A DNA stretch of 41,416 nucleotides from Flavobacteriaceae bacterium (GCA_029268555.1 JAQWNN010000023.1:1-41416), one strand, 5' to 3'; numbered from the stretch's first letter, positions 8,447 through 16,110 are shown. Numbers and translations are program-made. Notes: generated from the letters alone by a model not told the origin.

Positions 8447-9373
8447 TTATTGCATATAGCCAGGAAATATTCCTTTTTTAGTAATATAAGTTCCTACAGA
8501 ACCAACTAAAGCGTTTTTTGATGAAAGGTTCATAAAATTACGTATTGAATATGTGGAATTTAACCCTGTACAATGTGCTCCTACAAAATATTCTACACCT
8601 GATTCTTTCATTTTTTTTGCTGTCCATTCTAACTTGTCCTCATTAAGATTTAGTAGGTGAAAACCTCCAATAATTTTATAGATAGGTCTATTTGGTAAAA
8701 TTTTTTTTACATAATCAAGGGTATTTACAAGTCCTGCGTGACCACAACCGCTTATTAAAACAATCCCATTTTCTGTATCAAAAAATAATGACTGGTCTTC
8801 TGGAATAGTATCTTCTACAATATTTCCATTTAAATCTATCATTTTTCCTAATTCACTCCAATTTCTTTCATCATATTTTCTCGGAATTTGACCTGTTGTC
8901 CATATGCCAGACATTACTTGTGAGGGGTTTATGTGATTTTTAAAATTAATTCCTAATGATTCAAGAGTGTTTCTATTATTCAAAATATAATGGTCTGTCC
9001 CCCTAGAGTTTGGTCTTGGATAAAAAATTCCTTCTCCAATATGAGCGTTTGAAAAAGAAGTTGGATAATTTTCTCTTAAAGTTTTTAATCCTCCTGTATG
9101 GTCTTTATGATTATGACTTAAAAAAACATTATCAATATTTTCAAGGTTTATATTTAATTCTCTTGCATTCTGAAGCACTGTTTTTTCTCTCGAACCAGTA
9201 TCAAATAAAATTCTTTTTCCGTCTGCTTCAATTATTGCTGAAAAACCCCATTCACCAATGTGAGTGTCAGAGAGCATAGTAGAAAGAATGGTGATTTTAA
9301 AATCTTTTATTTTAGGATTTTGAGCTATACAAACCAGTGGGATGAATAATACTGATAGAATTAGTTTTTTCAT
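8447..9373 (-). CDS. Secreted metallo-beta-lactamase-fold hydrolase (COG1237-like)
   Basis: A signal peptide (MKKLILSVLFIPLVCIAQ) precedes a metallo-beta-lactamase fold. Metal-site motifs are HNHKDH (87-92), GCGHAG (His212) and GGFHL (His239). The layout, with an early DTG (58-60) and GCGHAGLVN, resembles the COG1237 group named after 7,8-dihydropterin-6-methyl-4-(beta-D-ribofuranosyl)-aminobenzene-5'-phosphate synthase. Those proteins are usually cytoplasmic; this one carries an export signal, so the pterin name should not be taken as its function. Its ATG overlaps the stop of a 23-residue ORF (ATGA), which suggests translational coupling. It is the last gene of a run of small - strand genes. 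The substrate is unknown. Confidence 0.8.
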   Translation of the reverse strand: MKKLILSVLFIPLVCIAQNPKIKDFKITILSTMLSDTHIGEWGFSAIIEADGKRILFDTGSREKTVLQNARELNINLENIDNVFLSHNHKDHTGGLKTLRENYPTSFSNAHIGEGIFYPRPNSRGTDHYILNNRNTLESLGINFKNHINPSQVMSGIWTTGQIPRKYDERNWSELGKMIDLNGNIVEDTIPEDQSLFFDTENGIVLISGCGHAGLVNTLDYVKKILPNRPIYKIIGGFHLLNLNEDKLEWTAKKMKESGVEYFVGAHCTGLNSTYSIRNFMNLSSKNALVGSVGTYITKKGIFPGYMQ

Positions 9374-9441
9374 TTGAAACTATAATAATAAATTAGTATT
9401 ACTAACAAAATAAACCACCCTATTAGAACAGGTAAACTCAT
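9370..9441 (-). CDS. 23-residue single-helix membrane peptide
   Basis: ATG at 9441 encodes MSLPVLIGWFILLVILIYYY, ending SFK. Almost the whole chain is one hydrophobic helix. The stop TGA overlaps the ATG of the metallo-hydrolase gene (AAATGAAA), and the start lies nine bases after the stop of the preceding small gene, with TTTTAGGG just before ATG. It could be a leader peptide for translational coupling or a small membrane protein. The gene is very short, so chance is possible, but the tight junctions on both sides support it. Confidence 0.5.
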   Translation of the reverse strand: MSLPVLIGWFILLVILIYYYSFK

Positions 9442-9450
9442 ACCCTAAAA

Positions 9451-9621
9451 CTATTGTGGGGGTTTTTTATAAAATATGCTTGGGCCCACACCAAGAACAA
9501 TGGCTAATTGTGCAATTGTCCCCCAACTGAAACCAGTTTCAATATAATTGTAAATAGAATATACTATGGTAGCCACAAATAGAACTATCCACGACCATTT
9601 TAACCATATTAAGTTTTTCAT
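9451..9621 (-). CDS. Small two-helix membrane protein (56 aa)
   Basis: ATG at 9621 begins MKNLIWLKWSWIVLFVATIV. Two hydrophobic stretches, about residues 9-24 and 34-51, flank a short loop, and the tail is YKKPPQ. The leader TTTTTTAGCTTTAAGGTATG is 19/20 identical to that of the 61-residue membrane protein 600 bases upstream, so both may share a translation signal or a common origin. It is spaced 24 bases from the zinc-ribbon gene and nine from the 23-residue ORF. No family is recognised. Confidence 0.6.
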   Translation of the reverse strand: MKNLIWLKWSWIVLFVATIVYSIYNYIETGFSWGTIAQLAIVLGVGPSIFYKKPPQ

Positions 9622-9638
9622 ACCTTAAAGCTAAAAAA
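9619..9638 (-). repeat. 20-bp leader repeat, copy 2
   Basis: Read on -, TTTTTTAGCTTTAAGGTATG includes the start codon of the 56-residue gene. It differs at one base from 10228-10247. A shorter version (TTTAGGGTATG) precedes the 23-residue ORF. Confidence 0.55.
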
Positions 9639-9645
9639 TATTTTG

Positions 9646-9807
9646 TTAGCGTTTCCAAGTGCCCCCATATTTATAGTGGGGGTTTCTTTTTTTGACTTCT
9701 AATAAACATTGCTTACAAGCAAAAACCCAGTCAGCACCTTCCTTATATTTTATCCGATACATAGTTGACCAGTCTTTCCCACAAATAGCACAAGGATTCT
9801 TTCTCAC
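9646..9807 (-). CDS. 53-residue zinc-ribbon-like miniprotein, GTG start
   Basis: A GTG at 9807 begins a frame coding for a 53-residue protein starting MRKNPCAICGKDWSTMYRIK, with a second cysteine pair in FACKQCLLEVKK and a basic tail ending GGTWKR. The CxxC..CxxC spacing (residues 6/9 and 31/34) is that of a treble-clef or zinc-ribbon metal site. An in-frame TAA sits three codons upstream, so GTG is the first possible start; the first ATG (residue 16) would lose the first CxxC. Tryptophan, cysteine and aromatic content support real coding. It lies 21 bases after the 63-residue gene and 24 before the 56-residue one. The role is unknown; nucleic-acid or protein binding is plausible. Confidence 0.7.
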   Translation of the reverse strand: MRKNPCAICGKDWSTMYRIKYKEGADWVFACKQCLLEVKKRNPHYKYGGTWKR

Positions 9808-9828
9808 TAGGGGTTATTTTACCTACAA

Positions 9829-10020
9829 TTATTTAGCTTTTCCGTCATAATGCATTGAGGTAATCCAAGCCAAAATACCAATCCAAAAACCACCTTCATA
9901 TAAAGGATTCTCATCAATAATGTCTGTAAATAGACTTCCAATATAAAGTGTTAAGAGTCCTAAAAGAACAATTACGATAATTTTTGTTCTATTGGAATAA
10001 CTAAATTTTGATTTATTCAT
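9829..10020 (-). CDS. Small membrane protein (63 aa)
   Basis: ATG at 10020 encodes a protein with a basic N-terminus (MNKSKFSYSNRTK), a strong helix IIVIVLLGLLTLYIGSLF at about 14-31, an acidic loop (DIIDENPLYEGG) and a second, weaker aromatic helix FWIGILAWITSM, ending DGKAK. No family is recognised. It is one of five consecutive small genes in tight - strand order, 24 bases after the 61-residue gene. A two-helix inner-membrane topology is inferred. Confidence 0.6.
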   Translation of the reverse strand: MNKSKFSYSNRTKIIVIVLLGLLTLYIGSLFTDIIDENPLYEGGFWIGILAWITSMHYDGKAK

Positions 10021-10044
10021 AGTTTATGTCTTTGACTGGGATCA

Positions 10045-10230
10045 TTATTTCTTTTTTGAGTTTAAGTTCATCAAATAGAAGGAAAATAACATTAGTAGAA
10101 CACCAATAATTGTTGGTATTAATTCATAATCTCCAAAAATAGAATTGCCGCCCATTGCAATGAAAAATCCAATAAAAAAAACGCCCATATTGTTTCTGAC
10201 TAAATATTGCATTAACTTTTTAAAGTCCAT
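10045..10230 (-). CDS. Small membrane protein (61 aa)
   Basis: ATG at 10230 begins MDFKKLMQYLVRNNMGVFFI. Hydrophobic stretches at about 14-29 and 37-55 suggest two membrane helices with a short polar loop (NSIFGDYELIPT), and the tail is SKKK. It is the first gene of the small-gene run and carries the TTTTTTAGCTTTAGGGTATG leader. No known family is recognised; a hairpin-shaped inner-membrane protein is the best structural guess. Confidence 0.6.
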   Translation of the reverse strand: MDFKKLMQYLVRNNMGVFFIGFFIAMGGNSIFGDYELIPTIIGVLLMLFSFYLMNLNSKKK

Positions 10231-10247
10231 ACCCTAAAGCTAAAAAA
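10228..10247 (-). repeat. 20-bp leader repeat, copy 1
   Basis: Read on -, TTTTTTAGCTTTAGGGTATG ends in the start codon of the 61-residue membrane protein. It differs at one base from 9619-9638. The AGGG before ATG could act as a weak ribosome-binding site, unusual in this phylum. Confidence 0.55.
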
Positions 10248-10258
10248 ATCTTTTGAGG

Positions 10259-10378
10259 TTATGATGTTTTAAAATGAAAATACACCGAGAAATCAGCCAT
10301 TTGGGGTTCCGGATAAACCTTGATTGGAACCCCTTTTAATCGAGGGGGTTTTTTATATGTAGTAATTATGTCGTAATG
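10259..10378 (-). pseudogene. Possible gene remnant (39 open codons without a normal start)
   Basis: Between a TAA at 10379-10381 and a TAA at 10259-10261 the - strand reads HYDIITTYKKPPRLKGVPIK followed by VYPEPQMADFSVYFHFKTS. The composition (Pro, Tyr, Phe, Lys) is protein-like, but the only ATG leaves 13 residues. It lies just upstream of the small-gene run and may be the 3' end of a lost gene. The hairpin at 10303-10337 lies inside it, so the two readings compete. Confidence 0.25.
10303..10337 (+). terminator. GGGGTTCC hairpin, terminator-like on +
   Basis: GGGGTTCC (10303-10310) pairs with GGAACCCC (10326-10333) and is followed by TTTT. A second pairing, CCCC with GGGG and then TTTTTT (10330-10352), overlaps it. 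No + strand gene ends here, so its client is unclear. Confidence 0.35.
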
Positions 10379-10460
10379 TTAAGCGAGGGTTTTATGGATG
10401 AGTAGAGTAATATTACAAATCGACAATTCATTGTTGTTTTCAAATTTTGTAAGTTAAGTA

Positions 10461-10490
10461 GACCTCGTTCTTTACAAGCGGGGTCTTTTT
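10461..10490 (+). terminator. GACCTCG hairpin with U-tract on +
   Basis: GACCTCG (10461-10467) pairs with CGGGGTC (10479-10485, one G-T pair) and runs into TTTTT. On the - strand the tail would be A-rich, so it works only rightward. No + strand coding gene precedes it for more than 5 kb; an unannotated short transcript is possible. Confidence 0.45.
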
Positions 10491-10600
10491 GTCTTAGGTA
10501 AAAACTTATGAAAGTTACGAGCTTGTATTCTAAATAACGTCATTTCCTCGATAAAATATCTTTTTACAAAATAGTTGGCTAGTAGTTTTTTGTATCTGAG

Positions 10601-10620
10601 GTGCAATTTTTGTGCAATTT
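10601..10620. repeat. Direct repeat GTGCAATTT x2 near the tRNA 3' side
   Basis: GTGCAATTT occurs at 10601-10609 and again at 10612-10620, eleven bases apart, about 45 bases beyond the tRNA-Ala 3' end. Such short direct repeats beside a tRNA can be integrase arm sites, but no integrase gene is present in the window. Confidence 0.35.
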
Positions 10621-10628
10621 GGGAAATT

Positions 10629-10654
10629 AAAAAAGGCTCACATTTCGTGAACCC
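10629..10654 (-). terminator. Terminator of the tRNA-Ala gene
   Basis: On the - strand, GGTTCAC and GTGAGCC (one mismatch) form a hairpin with loop GAAAT and run straight into six U residues. It begins about 12 bases beyond the tRNA CCA end and fits a rho-independent terminator. Confidence 0.65.
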
Positions 10655-10664
10655 TTAATATCAT

Positions 10665-10741
10665 TGGTGGAGAAGATGGGACTCGAACCCACGACCTCTT
10701 GACTGCCAGTCAAGTGCTCTAGCCAGCTGAGCTACATCCCC
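10665..10741 (-). tRNA. tRNA-Ala (anticodon GGC)
   Basis: The - strand sequence folds as a full 77-base cloverleaf: acceptor GGGGATG with CTTCTCC, D-arm AGCTCAGCTGGCTAGAGC, anticodon arm CTTGA-CTGGCAG-TCAAG with GGC at the anticodon, T-arm GTGGGTTCGAGTCCCAT, and encoded CCA. The third acceptor pair is G-U (G3:U70), the identity element of alanine tRNAs. It reads GCC/GCU alanine codons and is followed by its own terminator. It marks the edge between the small-gene accessory block and the SusC/SusD locus. Confidence 0.95.
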
Positions 10742-10993
10742 AAAAGTCATATGTTAACTTAATCAAATTTATTTTCTTTAATACATTATTAAATTAAATT
10801 TTTTTGTGTCATGGTTTATTTAAAAAATTAAATGTAGAATTAAGAAATTATGTCTTAATAAGTTTTTTAATTGATTATTAAACTTAGAAAATAGCATTGG
10901 ATTTCAATAAACTTTATTGTAGTTTTTTTATTTTAATATCAAACTAAGTGAACAAAACTTTTTCCTCTATAATTTTATTTGTTTTGTAGTTAA

Positions 10994-11111
10994 AATTGTT
11001 AGTTAAGTATCCATTTCCTGGGTTATAATAGTGAAATTTTAACATTTTATTTGGTTTTTCCTTTCAAGGTAAATATTAATGTTATATTTTCGACATACTT
11101 AACTAACAATT
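10994..11111 (+). promoter_or_regulatory. 17-bp perfect inverted repeat bracketing the susC leader
   Basis: AATTGTTAGTTAAGTAT (10994-11010) has its exact reverse complement at 11095-11111, ending 11 bases before the susC ATG. The arms are 84 bases apart. In RNA they could pair and occlude the start region; in DNA they could be two operator sites around the promoter. A weak -7-like TATATTTT lies at 11083-11090, between the arms. The 380-base gap between the tRNA and susC shows no gene. Confidence 0.5.
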
Positions 11112-11122
11112 AAAAACAAACA

Positions 11123-14100
11123 ATGAAAAAATTTAAAAATAATTTTTTTGTAGTATTATTTTTGGTCTTCTCTAGTTTTATTTTTGCTCAATCAGAGGTT
11201 TCAGGAATCATTTCCGACTCTGAAGGAAATCCAATTCCTGGAGCAACCATAATTGTAGATGGTACCACAAATGGAACTACATCAGACTTTGACGGAAACT
11301 ACACTATTTCCGTAAGTTCAGACCAATCACTTCAATTCTCTAGTCTTGGTTTTTCATCTCAAATTATTCGAGTTGGAGACCAAGAAACTATTGATATTAT
11401 ATTACAAACTTCAGCAGAAGCTTTAGACGAGATTGTTGTGACAGGTTATGGAACTCAAACAAAACGTGAGACCACAGGAGCAATATCTACTGTAAAGGCG
11501 GAAGATTTAAATATAATTCCATCGGGTAATATCGAACAGCAATTCCAAGGTCGAATTCCTGGGGTTACTGTTATTTCAAATGGTAGTCCAGGGTCTACGA
11601 GTCAAATTCGTGTTCGTGGTTTTGGAGCCTTCGGTGGTAACGAACCTCTTTATGTTATTGATGGTGTACCAACAACTAACATTGATTTTTTAAATCCTGG
11701 TGATATTGAATCAACTACAGTATTAAAGGATGCAGCATCTGCTTCTATATACGGAGCAAGAGCAGCAAACGGTGTAATTGTAATGACTACAAAATCTGGG
11801 TCTAGAACTGAAAAATCTAAAATTACACTCGATTATACATTAGGTCTTACTGACCCTAATGTAGGAGGATCCCCCGAAATGCTTAACCCTCAACAAATGG
11901 CTAATTGGACTCATAGAGGTTACGAAAACAATGCAGCAGCTAATGGTACTCCTGTAGCATATACTCACCCTCAATATGGTACTAACGCGACACCTGTTCT
12001 TCCTGATTACCTTCATGCTAATGGAGCAAATGGAATTGTAGGAGGTGTTGATTTAGCAGCAATTCAAGCAGCTTACGATGCTGACCCATTAAATACTTTC
12101 TTAATAAGATCAAACGTACAAGGAACAAATTGGTACGATGCAATTACTGATACAGCACCGCTTCACCGCTTCTCTCTAGGAGCAAACGGTGGGAATGAAA
12201 GAGGACGTTATTATATTGGTATGGGTTCTCAGTTTCAAGATGGTATATTAATAAATAATATTCTTAGAAGACATACCTTAAGAACCAACTCTAAATATGA
12301 CATTACCGATTTTTTGTCAATTGGTGAAAATATTCAGGTAACTTATAGAGAAAATAAAAGAGCTGGTGCGGGAGGTGATATCACATCTGCAGATGACGAA
12401 TCAGAGATTCTATCTGCATATAGAATGCCTACTATTATTCCTGTTTACGATGAGTTTGGGAGTTATGCCAGTACAAAAGCTGCAGGATTTAATAATCCAC
12501 GAAACCCGGTTAGACGACTTATTGAAAACGGTAAAGATGACACTTCTTATAGCTTGAATGCATTTGGTAATGTTTATGCTGAGTTAAAAATCATTGATGG
12601 ACTAACAGTCCGTTCTAGTCTCGGAGGAAGCGTTTCGAATTTTTATTATCAAAACTATAATTATCCTTACTTAGGAGACTCAGAAACTGAGGCTAGTTAT
12701 ACCTTCTCTGAAGGTTCAGGGAAAAATATAGCATGGGTATTCACTAACACTGCATCCTACAACAATCAGTTTGGAAAACACGGAGTTAAAGTGTTAGCTG
12801 GTGTAGAATCTTTAAATACAGGATTTGGAAGACAATTGAATGGATCAGGGATCAATCCTTTTTCACAAGATTTAGATTTTGTAAACATGTCTACAGTTGC
12901 TAACCCTCAGGTTAATAGTTTTCTATATAATGGAGTAAATTTCTTCTCTACCTTCGGTAAACTGGATTATAACTTTGAAGAAAAATACTACGTTTCAGGA
13001 ACTGTTCGTCGTGATGGTTCATCTCGTTTTGGTATTAATAGTCGATATGGAGTATTCCCTGCATTTTCAGGTGCATGGCGAGTTACATCCGAATCCTTTA
13101 TGCAAGGCTTGACATGGATAAATGATTTAAAAGTTCGAGGAGGATGGGGAGAAATGGGTAATTCAAATAATGTTGACCCTGCAAATCAATATAGCTTATT
13201 CGCTTCAAGCCGATCAAGAACATTCTATCCTATTGGTGGTCAAAATAATGGTTCTGATCAAGGTTTTGCAGTTTCTCGTATTGGAAACCCCAATGCACAG
13301 TGGGAAACTTCTGAAACTACCAATATTGGATTTGATGTGACATTATTCAATAATAAAGTTGATATCATCTTAGACTGGTGGAAAAAAGATACCAAAGATT
13401 TATTATTTCAAATTCCTCTTGCTGGTGTAACGGGTAATTATGCTAGTGCACCTTCAGTAAATATTGGTAGTATGATAAACCAAGGTTTGGATTTCCAGAT
13501 AATTAACAGAGGAAGTTTGGGTGAAGGTATTGCCTATGAGGTAACTTTAAATAGTTCTTTCTTGAAAAATGAAATCACAGCACTTGCAGACAATGTTGAA
13601 TATTTTGATGGAGGAAGTTACAGAGGAATCGCTCCTATTCGTAATGCAGTTGGACAATCTTTATCTACTTTCTTTGGTTATAATGTAGTTGGATATTTCA
13701 ATTCTCAAGCCGAAGCGGATGCAGCTAACCAGGATGGTGCAGGTGTTGGACGATTTAAATATGAGGATGTTAATAACGACGGTAAAATTACACCCGACGA
13801 CAGAACTTATATTGGGAGTCCTGTTCCAGACTGGACAGGGGGTATGAACCTTAATCTTCAGTATAAAAACTTTTCGTTGAATACCTATTTCTATGCGTCT
13901 GTTGGTGCTGAAATTTTTAACCAATCAAAATGGTTTACGGACTTCTTCGGAACATTTGAAGGATCTGCTAAAGGAATCAATGCGCTTCAATCATGGACGC
14001 CAGGATTAGGTGACAATGCTGTAGCCCCTATATGGGAAAGTGCTACTAATTTGAGTACAAGTGGTGCTGCAAACTCATGGTATGTTGAAGATGGTGATTT

Positions 14101-14329
14101 CTTAAGATTACAAAGCCTGTCTTTGAGCTATGATTTTGATGGAGCAATCCTAGATCAGTTAGGTTTCAGTGATCTTTCTATTGGGATTTCAGGTAACAAC
14201 CTATTCACTATAACTAACTACTCTGGTTTAGATCCAATGGTAGGTGGAGCAGATACCAATTTTGGTGTTGATGTAGGAAACTATCCTGTTACACCTAGCT
14301 ACTTATTAAATATTAGAATTAATAAATAA
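11123..14329 (+). CDS. susC: SusC/RagA-family TonB-dependent outer-membrane transporter
   Basis: This 1068-residue protein has a signal peptide (MKKFKNNFFVVLFLVFSS, then FIFAQ, cleavage near 22), a carboxypeptidase-regulatory-like beta domain (about 25-100, VSGIISDSEGNPIPGAT), a TonB-box-like region (EALDEIVVTGYG), a plug domain (PLYVIDGVPTTN, then VLKDAASASIYGARAANGV) and a long beta-barrel ending SYLLNIRINK. The family forms the barrel of outer-membrane glycan or peptide importers capped by a SusD lipoprotein and powered by TonB. The start is an ATG followed directly by the signal peptide. Its stop overlaps the susD start (TAATG), so the two are co-translated. No glycoside hydrolase or sensor lies next to it in the window, so the substrate cannot be named. 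Confidence 0.95.
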   Translation: MKKFKNNFFVVLFLVFSSFIFAQSEVSGIISDSEGNPIPGATIIVDGTTNGTTSDFDGNYTISVSSDQSLQFSSLGFSSQIIRVGDQETIDIILQTSAEALDEIVVTGYGTQTKRETTGAISTVKAEDLNIIPSGNIEQQFQGRIPGVTVISNGSPGSTSQIRVRGFGAFGGNEPLYVIDGVPTTNIDFLNPGDIESTTVLKDAASASIYGARAANGVIVMTTKSGSRTEKSKITLDYTLGLTDPNVGGSPEMLNPQQMANWTHRGYENNAAANGTPVAYTHPQYGTNATPVLPDYLHANGANGIVGGVDLAAIQAAYDADPLNTFLIRSNVQGTNWYDAITDTAPLHRFSLGANGGNERGRYYIGMGSQFQDGILINNILRRHTLRTNSKYDITDFLSIGENIQVTYRENKRAGAGGDITSADDESEILSAYRMPTIIPVYDEFGSYASTKAAGFNNPRNPVRRLIENGKDDTSYSLNAFGNVYAELKIIDGLTVRSSLGGSVSNFYYQNYNYPYLGDSETEASYTFSEGSGKNIAWVFTNTASYNNQFGKHGVKVLAGVESLNTGFGRQLNGSGINPFSQDLDFVNMSTVANPQVNSFLYNGVNFFSTFGKLDYNFEEKYYVSGTVRRDGSSRFGINSRYGVFPAFSGAWRVTSESFMQGLTWINDLKVRGGWGEMGNSNNVDPANQYSLFASSRSRTFYPIGGQNNGSDQGFAVSRIGNPNAQWETSETTNIGFDVTLFNNKVDIILDWWKKDTKDLLFQIPLAGVTGNYASAPSVNIGSMINQGLDFQIINRGSLGEGIAYEVTLNSSFLKNEITALADNVEYFDGGSYRGIAPIRNAVGQSLSTFFGYNVVGYFNSQAEADAANQDGAGVGRFKYEDVNNDGKITPDDRTYIGSPVPDWTGGMNLNLQYKNFSLNTYFYASVGAEIFNQSKWFTDFFGTFEGSAKGINALQSWTPGLGDNAVAPIWESATNLSTSGAANSWYVEDGDFLRLQSLSLSYDFDGAILDQLGFSDLSIGISGNNLFTITNYSGLDPMVGGADTNFGVDVGNYPVTPSYLLNIRINK

Positions 14330-16086
14330 TGAAAATGATGAGAAAAATGATGAGATATATGAATATTAAAACTTCGATGGTTGCTCTAGCAGCTGCCTTC
14401 GCAATTACGATTAGTTGTGATGATGAATTCTTAGATGTCGGTGCAACCGGTTCTTTGAGTGAAGCACAACTAACGACGACGACTGGAATTGACGGTGCAC
14501 TAATTGGAGCATATTCTGCTCTTAATGGAGTATTTGGAAACCGCTTTGAAGGACCAAGTAGCTGGATAACAGGTTCAATTACTGGTGGAGAGGCTAACAA
14601 GGGGACAGATCCTGGTGACTACAGTACTATTAATCCTATTCAGCGTTATGAGACAGATCCTACTTCTGGGGATTTAAATGCCCACTGGAGAGCACGTTTT
14701 GAAGGAGTGTCTAGGGCTAATAAAGTACTACAATTAGTGGCTATGTCCGAAGTTATTTCTGCAGATGATGCCGCAAGAATTACTGGAGAAGCTAGAATGC
14801 TTAGAGGTCACTATTATTTCGATCTTAAAAAGCACTATAATCATGTACCCTATATAGATGAAACAGTTGAAGCTGCTGAAATATCTGCTGTCCCTAATAC
14901 ACCTGGTGTAACTTGGGATAATATAATTGCAGACTTTGATTACGCATACACTAACCTTCCTGAAATACAAGCTCAAGGTGGACGTGTGAACAAATGGGCG
15001 GCAGCTGCATACCTTGGAAAAGCAAAATTATATAAAAAAGATTATGCTGGTGCCAAGGCTGCATTCGATCTAGTAATTGCAAGTGGAAAATCACCTTCTG
15101 GAGAAAAGTATGGTCTTTTGGAAAACTATCCTGATATTTTCAATGCTGAATTTGACAATCACAAAGAAGCAATTTTTGATGTGGAATCAGCAAACAATTC
15201 AGGTAGTGTTCAAAATGCAAATTATTTTGATGATCTAAATTATCCATACAATACTGGTTCAGATGGTCCTGGTAACTGTTGTGGATTCTTTCAGCCTTCT
15301 ATAGCTCTTGGTAATGCTTTTAGAACTGTAAATGGACTCCCTAGATTAAACGGAGAAGAGTTTACAAATGTTGATGAGATTGTACACGACTTTTTACTTG
15401 AGTCAACAGATCCATTTACTCCAGATGCTGGACCTTTAGATCCTCGTATTGATCACTCAATCGGAAGAAGAGACATTCCTTACTTAGATTGGATTGCTCA
15501 CCCAGGGAAAAACTGGATCCGAAAGCAAGACTATGCTGGACCTTATTCTCCAAAGAAATATATCTATTACAAGTCTCAAGAAGGAAGCTTAACAGATGCA
15601 AGTTCATGGACAAGAGGATATGCTTTAATGAATTATACGATCATTCGCTTTGCTGATGTTCTTCTTATGGCTGCTGAGGCTGAAATTGAAGCAGGTTCAT
15701 TAGCTAAAGCATTAGAATATGTAAATCTAGTTAGGGCTAGAGCAGCAAATACTGCTCACTGGGTAAAGAATGCTGATGGTTCTAATGCAGCAAATTATGA
15801 GATTTCATTGTATGCATCATTCCCAGATAAATCATTTGCAACTAAAGCTGTTCGTCAAGAACGAAAACTTGAGCTTTCTGGTGAAGGAAATCGTTTCTTT
15901 GACTTGGTCCGCTGGGGTATTGCATCAGAGGAGTTAAATGCTTATTTAGCATATGAATCACAGTATTTGGTTGCTAAATTCGGAGGGGCATCCTTTAAAA
16001 CTGGGAAAAGTGAGTATTACCCAATTCCTCAAACTCAAATCGATATTCAAGGTTCTGATGTTCTTACTCAAAATCCTGGATACTAA
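14329..16086 (+). CDS. susD: SusD/RagB-family surface lipoprotein
   Basis: A lipoprotein signal ends at ITISC, with Cys30 the likely lipidated residue; the following DDE acidic residues resemble the surface-export signal of Bacteroidota lipoproteins. The rest is a typical SusD fold: N-terminal TPR-like helices (WRARFEGVSRANKVLQL, then ITGEARMLRGHYYFDLKKHY) and a C-terminal part with RFADVLLMAAEAEIEAG, EYVNLVRARA, RKLELSGEGNRFFDLVRWG and YYPIPQTQID. It caps the SusC barrel and delivers ligand. Several in-frame ATGs cluster at the start; the first overlaps the susC stop by one base. A strong terminator follows 24 bases after the stop, so the downstream FG-GAP gene is probably transcribed by partial read-through or from its own promoter. 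Confidence 0.95.
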   Translation: MKMMRKMMRYMNIKTSMVALAAAFAITISCDDEFLDVGATGSLSEAQLTTTTGIDGALIGAYSALNGVFGNRFEGPSSWITGSITGGEANKGTDPGDYSTINPIQRYETDPTSGDLNAHWRARFEGVSRANKVLQLVAMSEVISADDAARITGEARMLRGHYYFDLKKHYNHVPYIDETVEAAEISAVPNTPGVTWDNIIADFDYAYTNLPEIQAQGGRVNKWAAAAYLGKAKLYKKDYAGAKAAFDLVIASGKSPSGEKYGLLENYPDIFNAEFDNHKEAIFDVESANNSGSVQNANYFDDLNYPYNTGSDGPGNCCGFFQPSIALGNAFRTVNGLPRLNGEEFTNVDEIVHDFLLESTDPFTPDAGPLDPRIDHSIGRRDIPYLDWIAHPGKNWIRKQDYAGPYSPKKYIYYKSQEGSLTDASSWTRGYALMNYTIIRFADVLLMAAEAEIEAGSLAKALEYVNLVRARAANTAHWVKNADGSNAANYEISLYASFPDKSFATKAVRQERKLELSGEGNRFFDLVRWGIASEELNAYLAYESQYLVAKFGGASFKTGKSEYYPIPQTQIDIQGSDVLTQNPGY

Positions 16087-16110
16087 ATTTGTTAGAATGA
16101 ATATATTTAA

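Noticed and set aside
9010-9279. 89-codon + strand frame
   Set aside because: It lies antisense within the metallo-hydrolase gene, has no recognisable features, and is explained by the codon pattern of the real gene.
13661-13924. 87-codon - strand frame inside susC
   Set aside because: It is antisense to a strongly supported coding region; low-complexity shadow.
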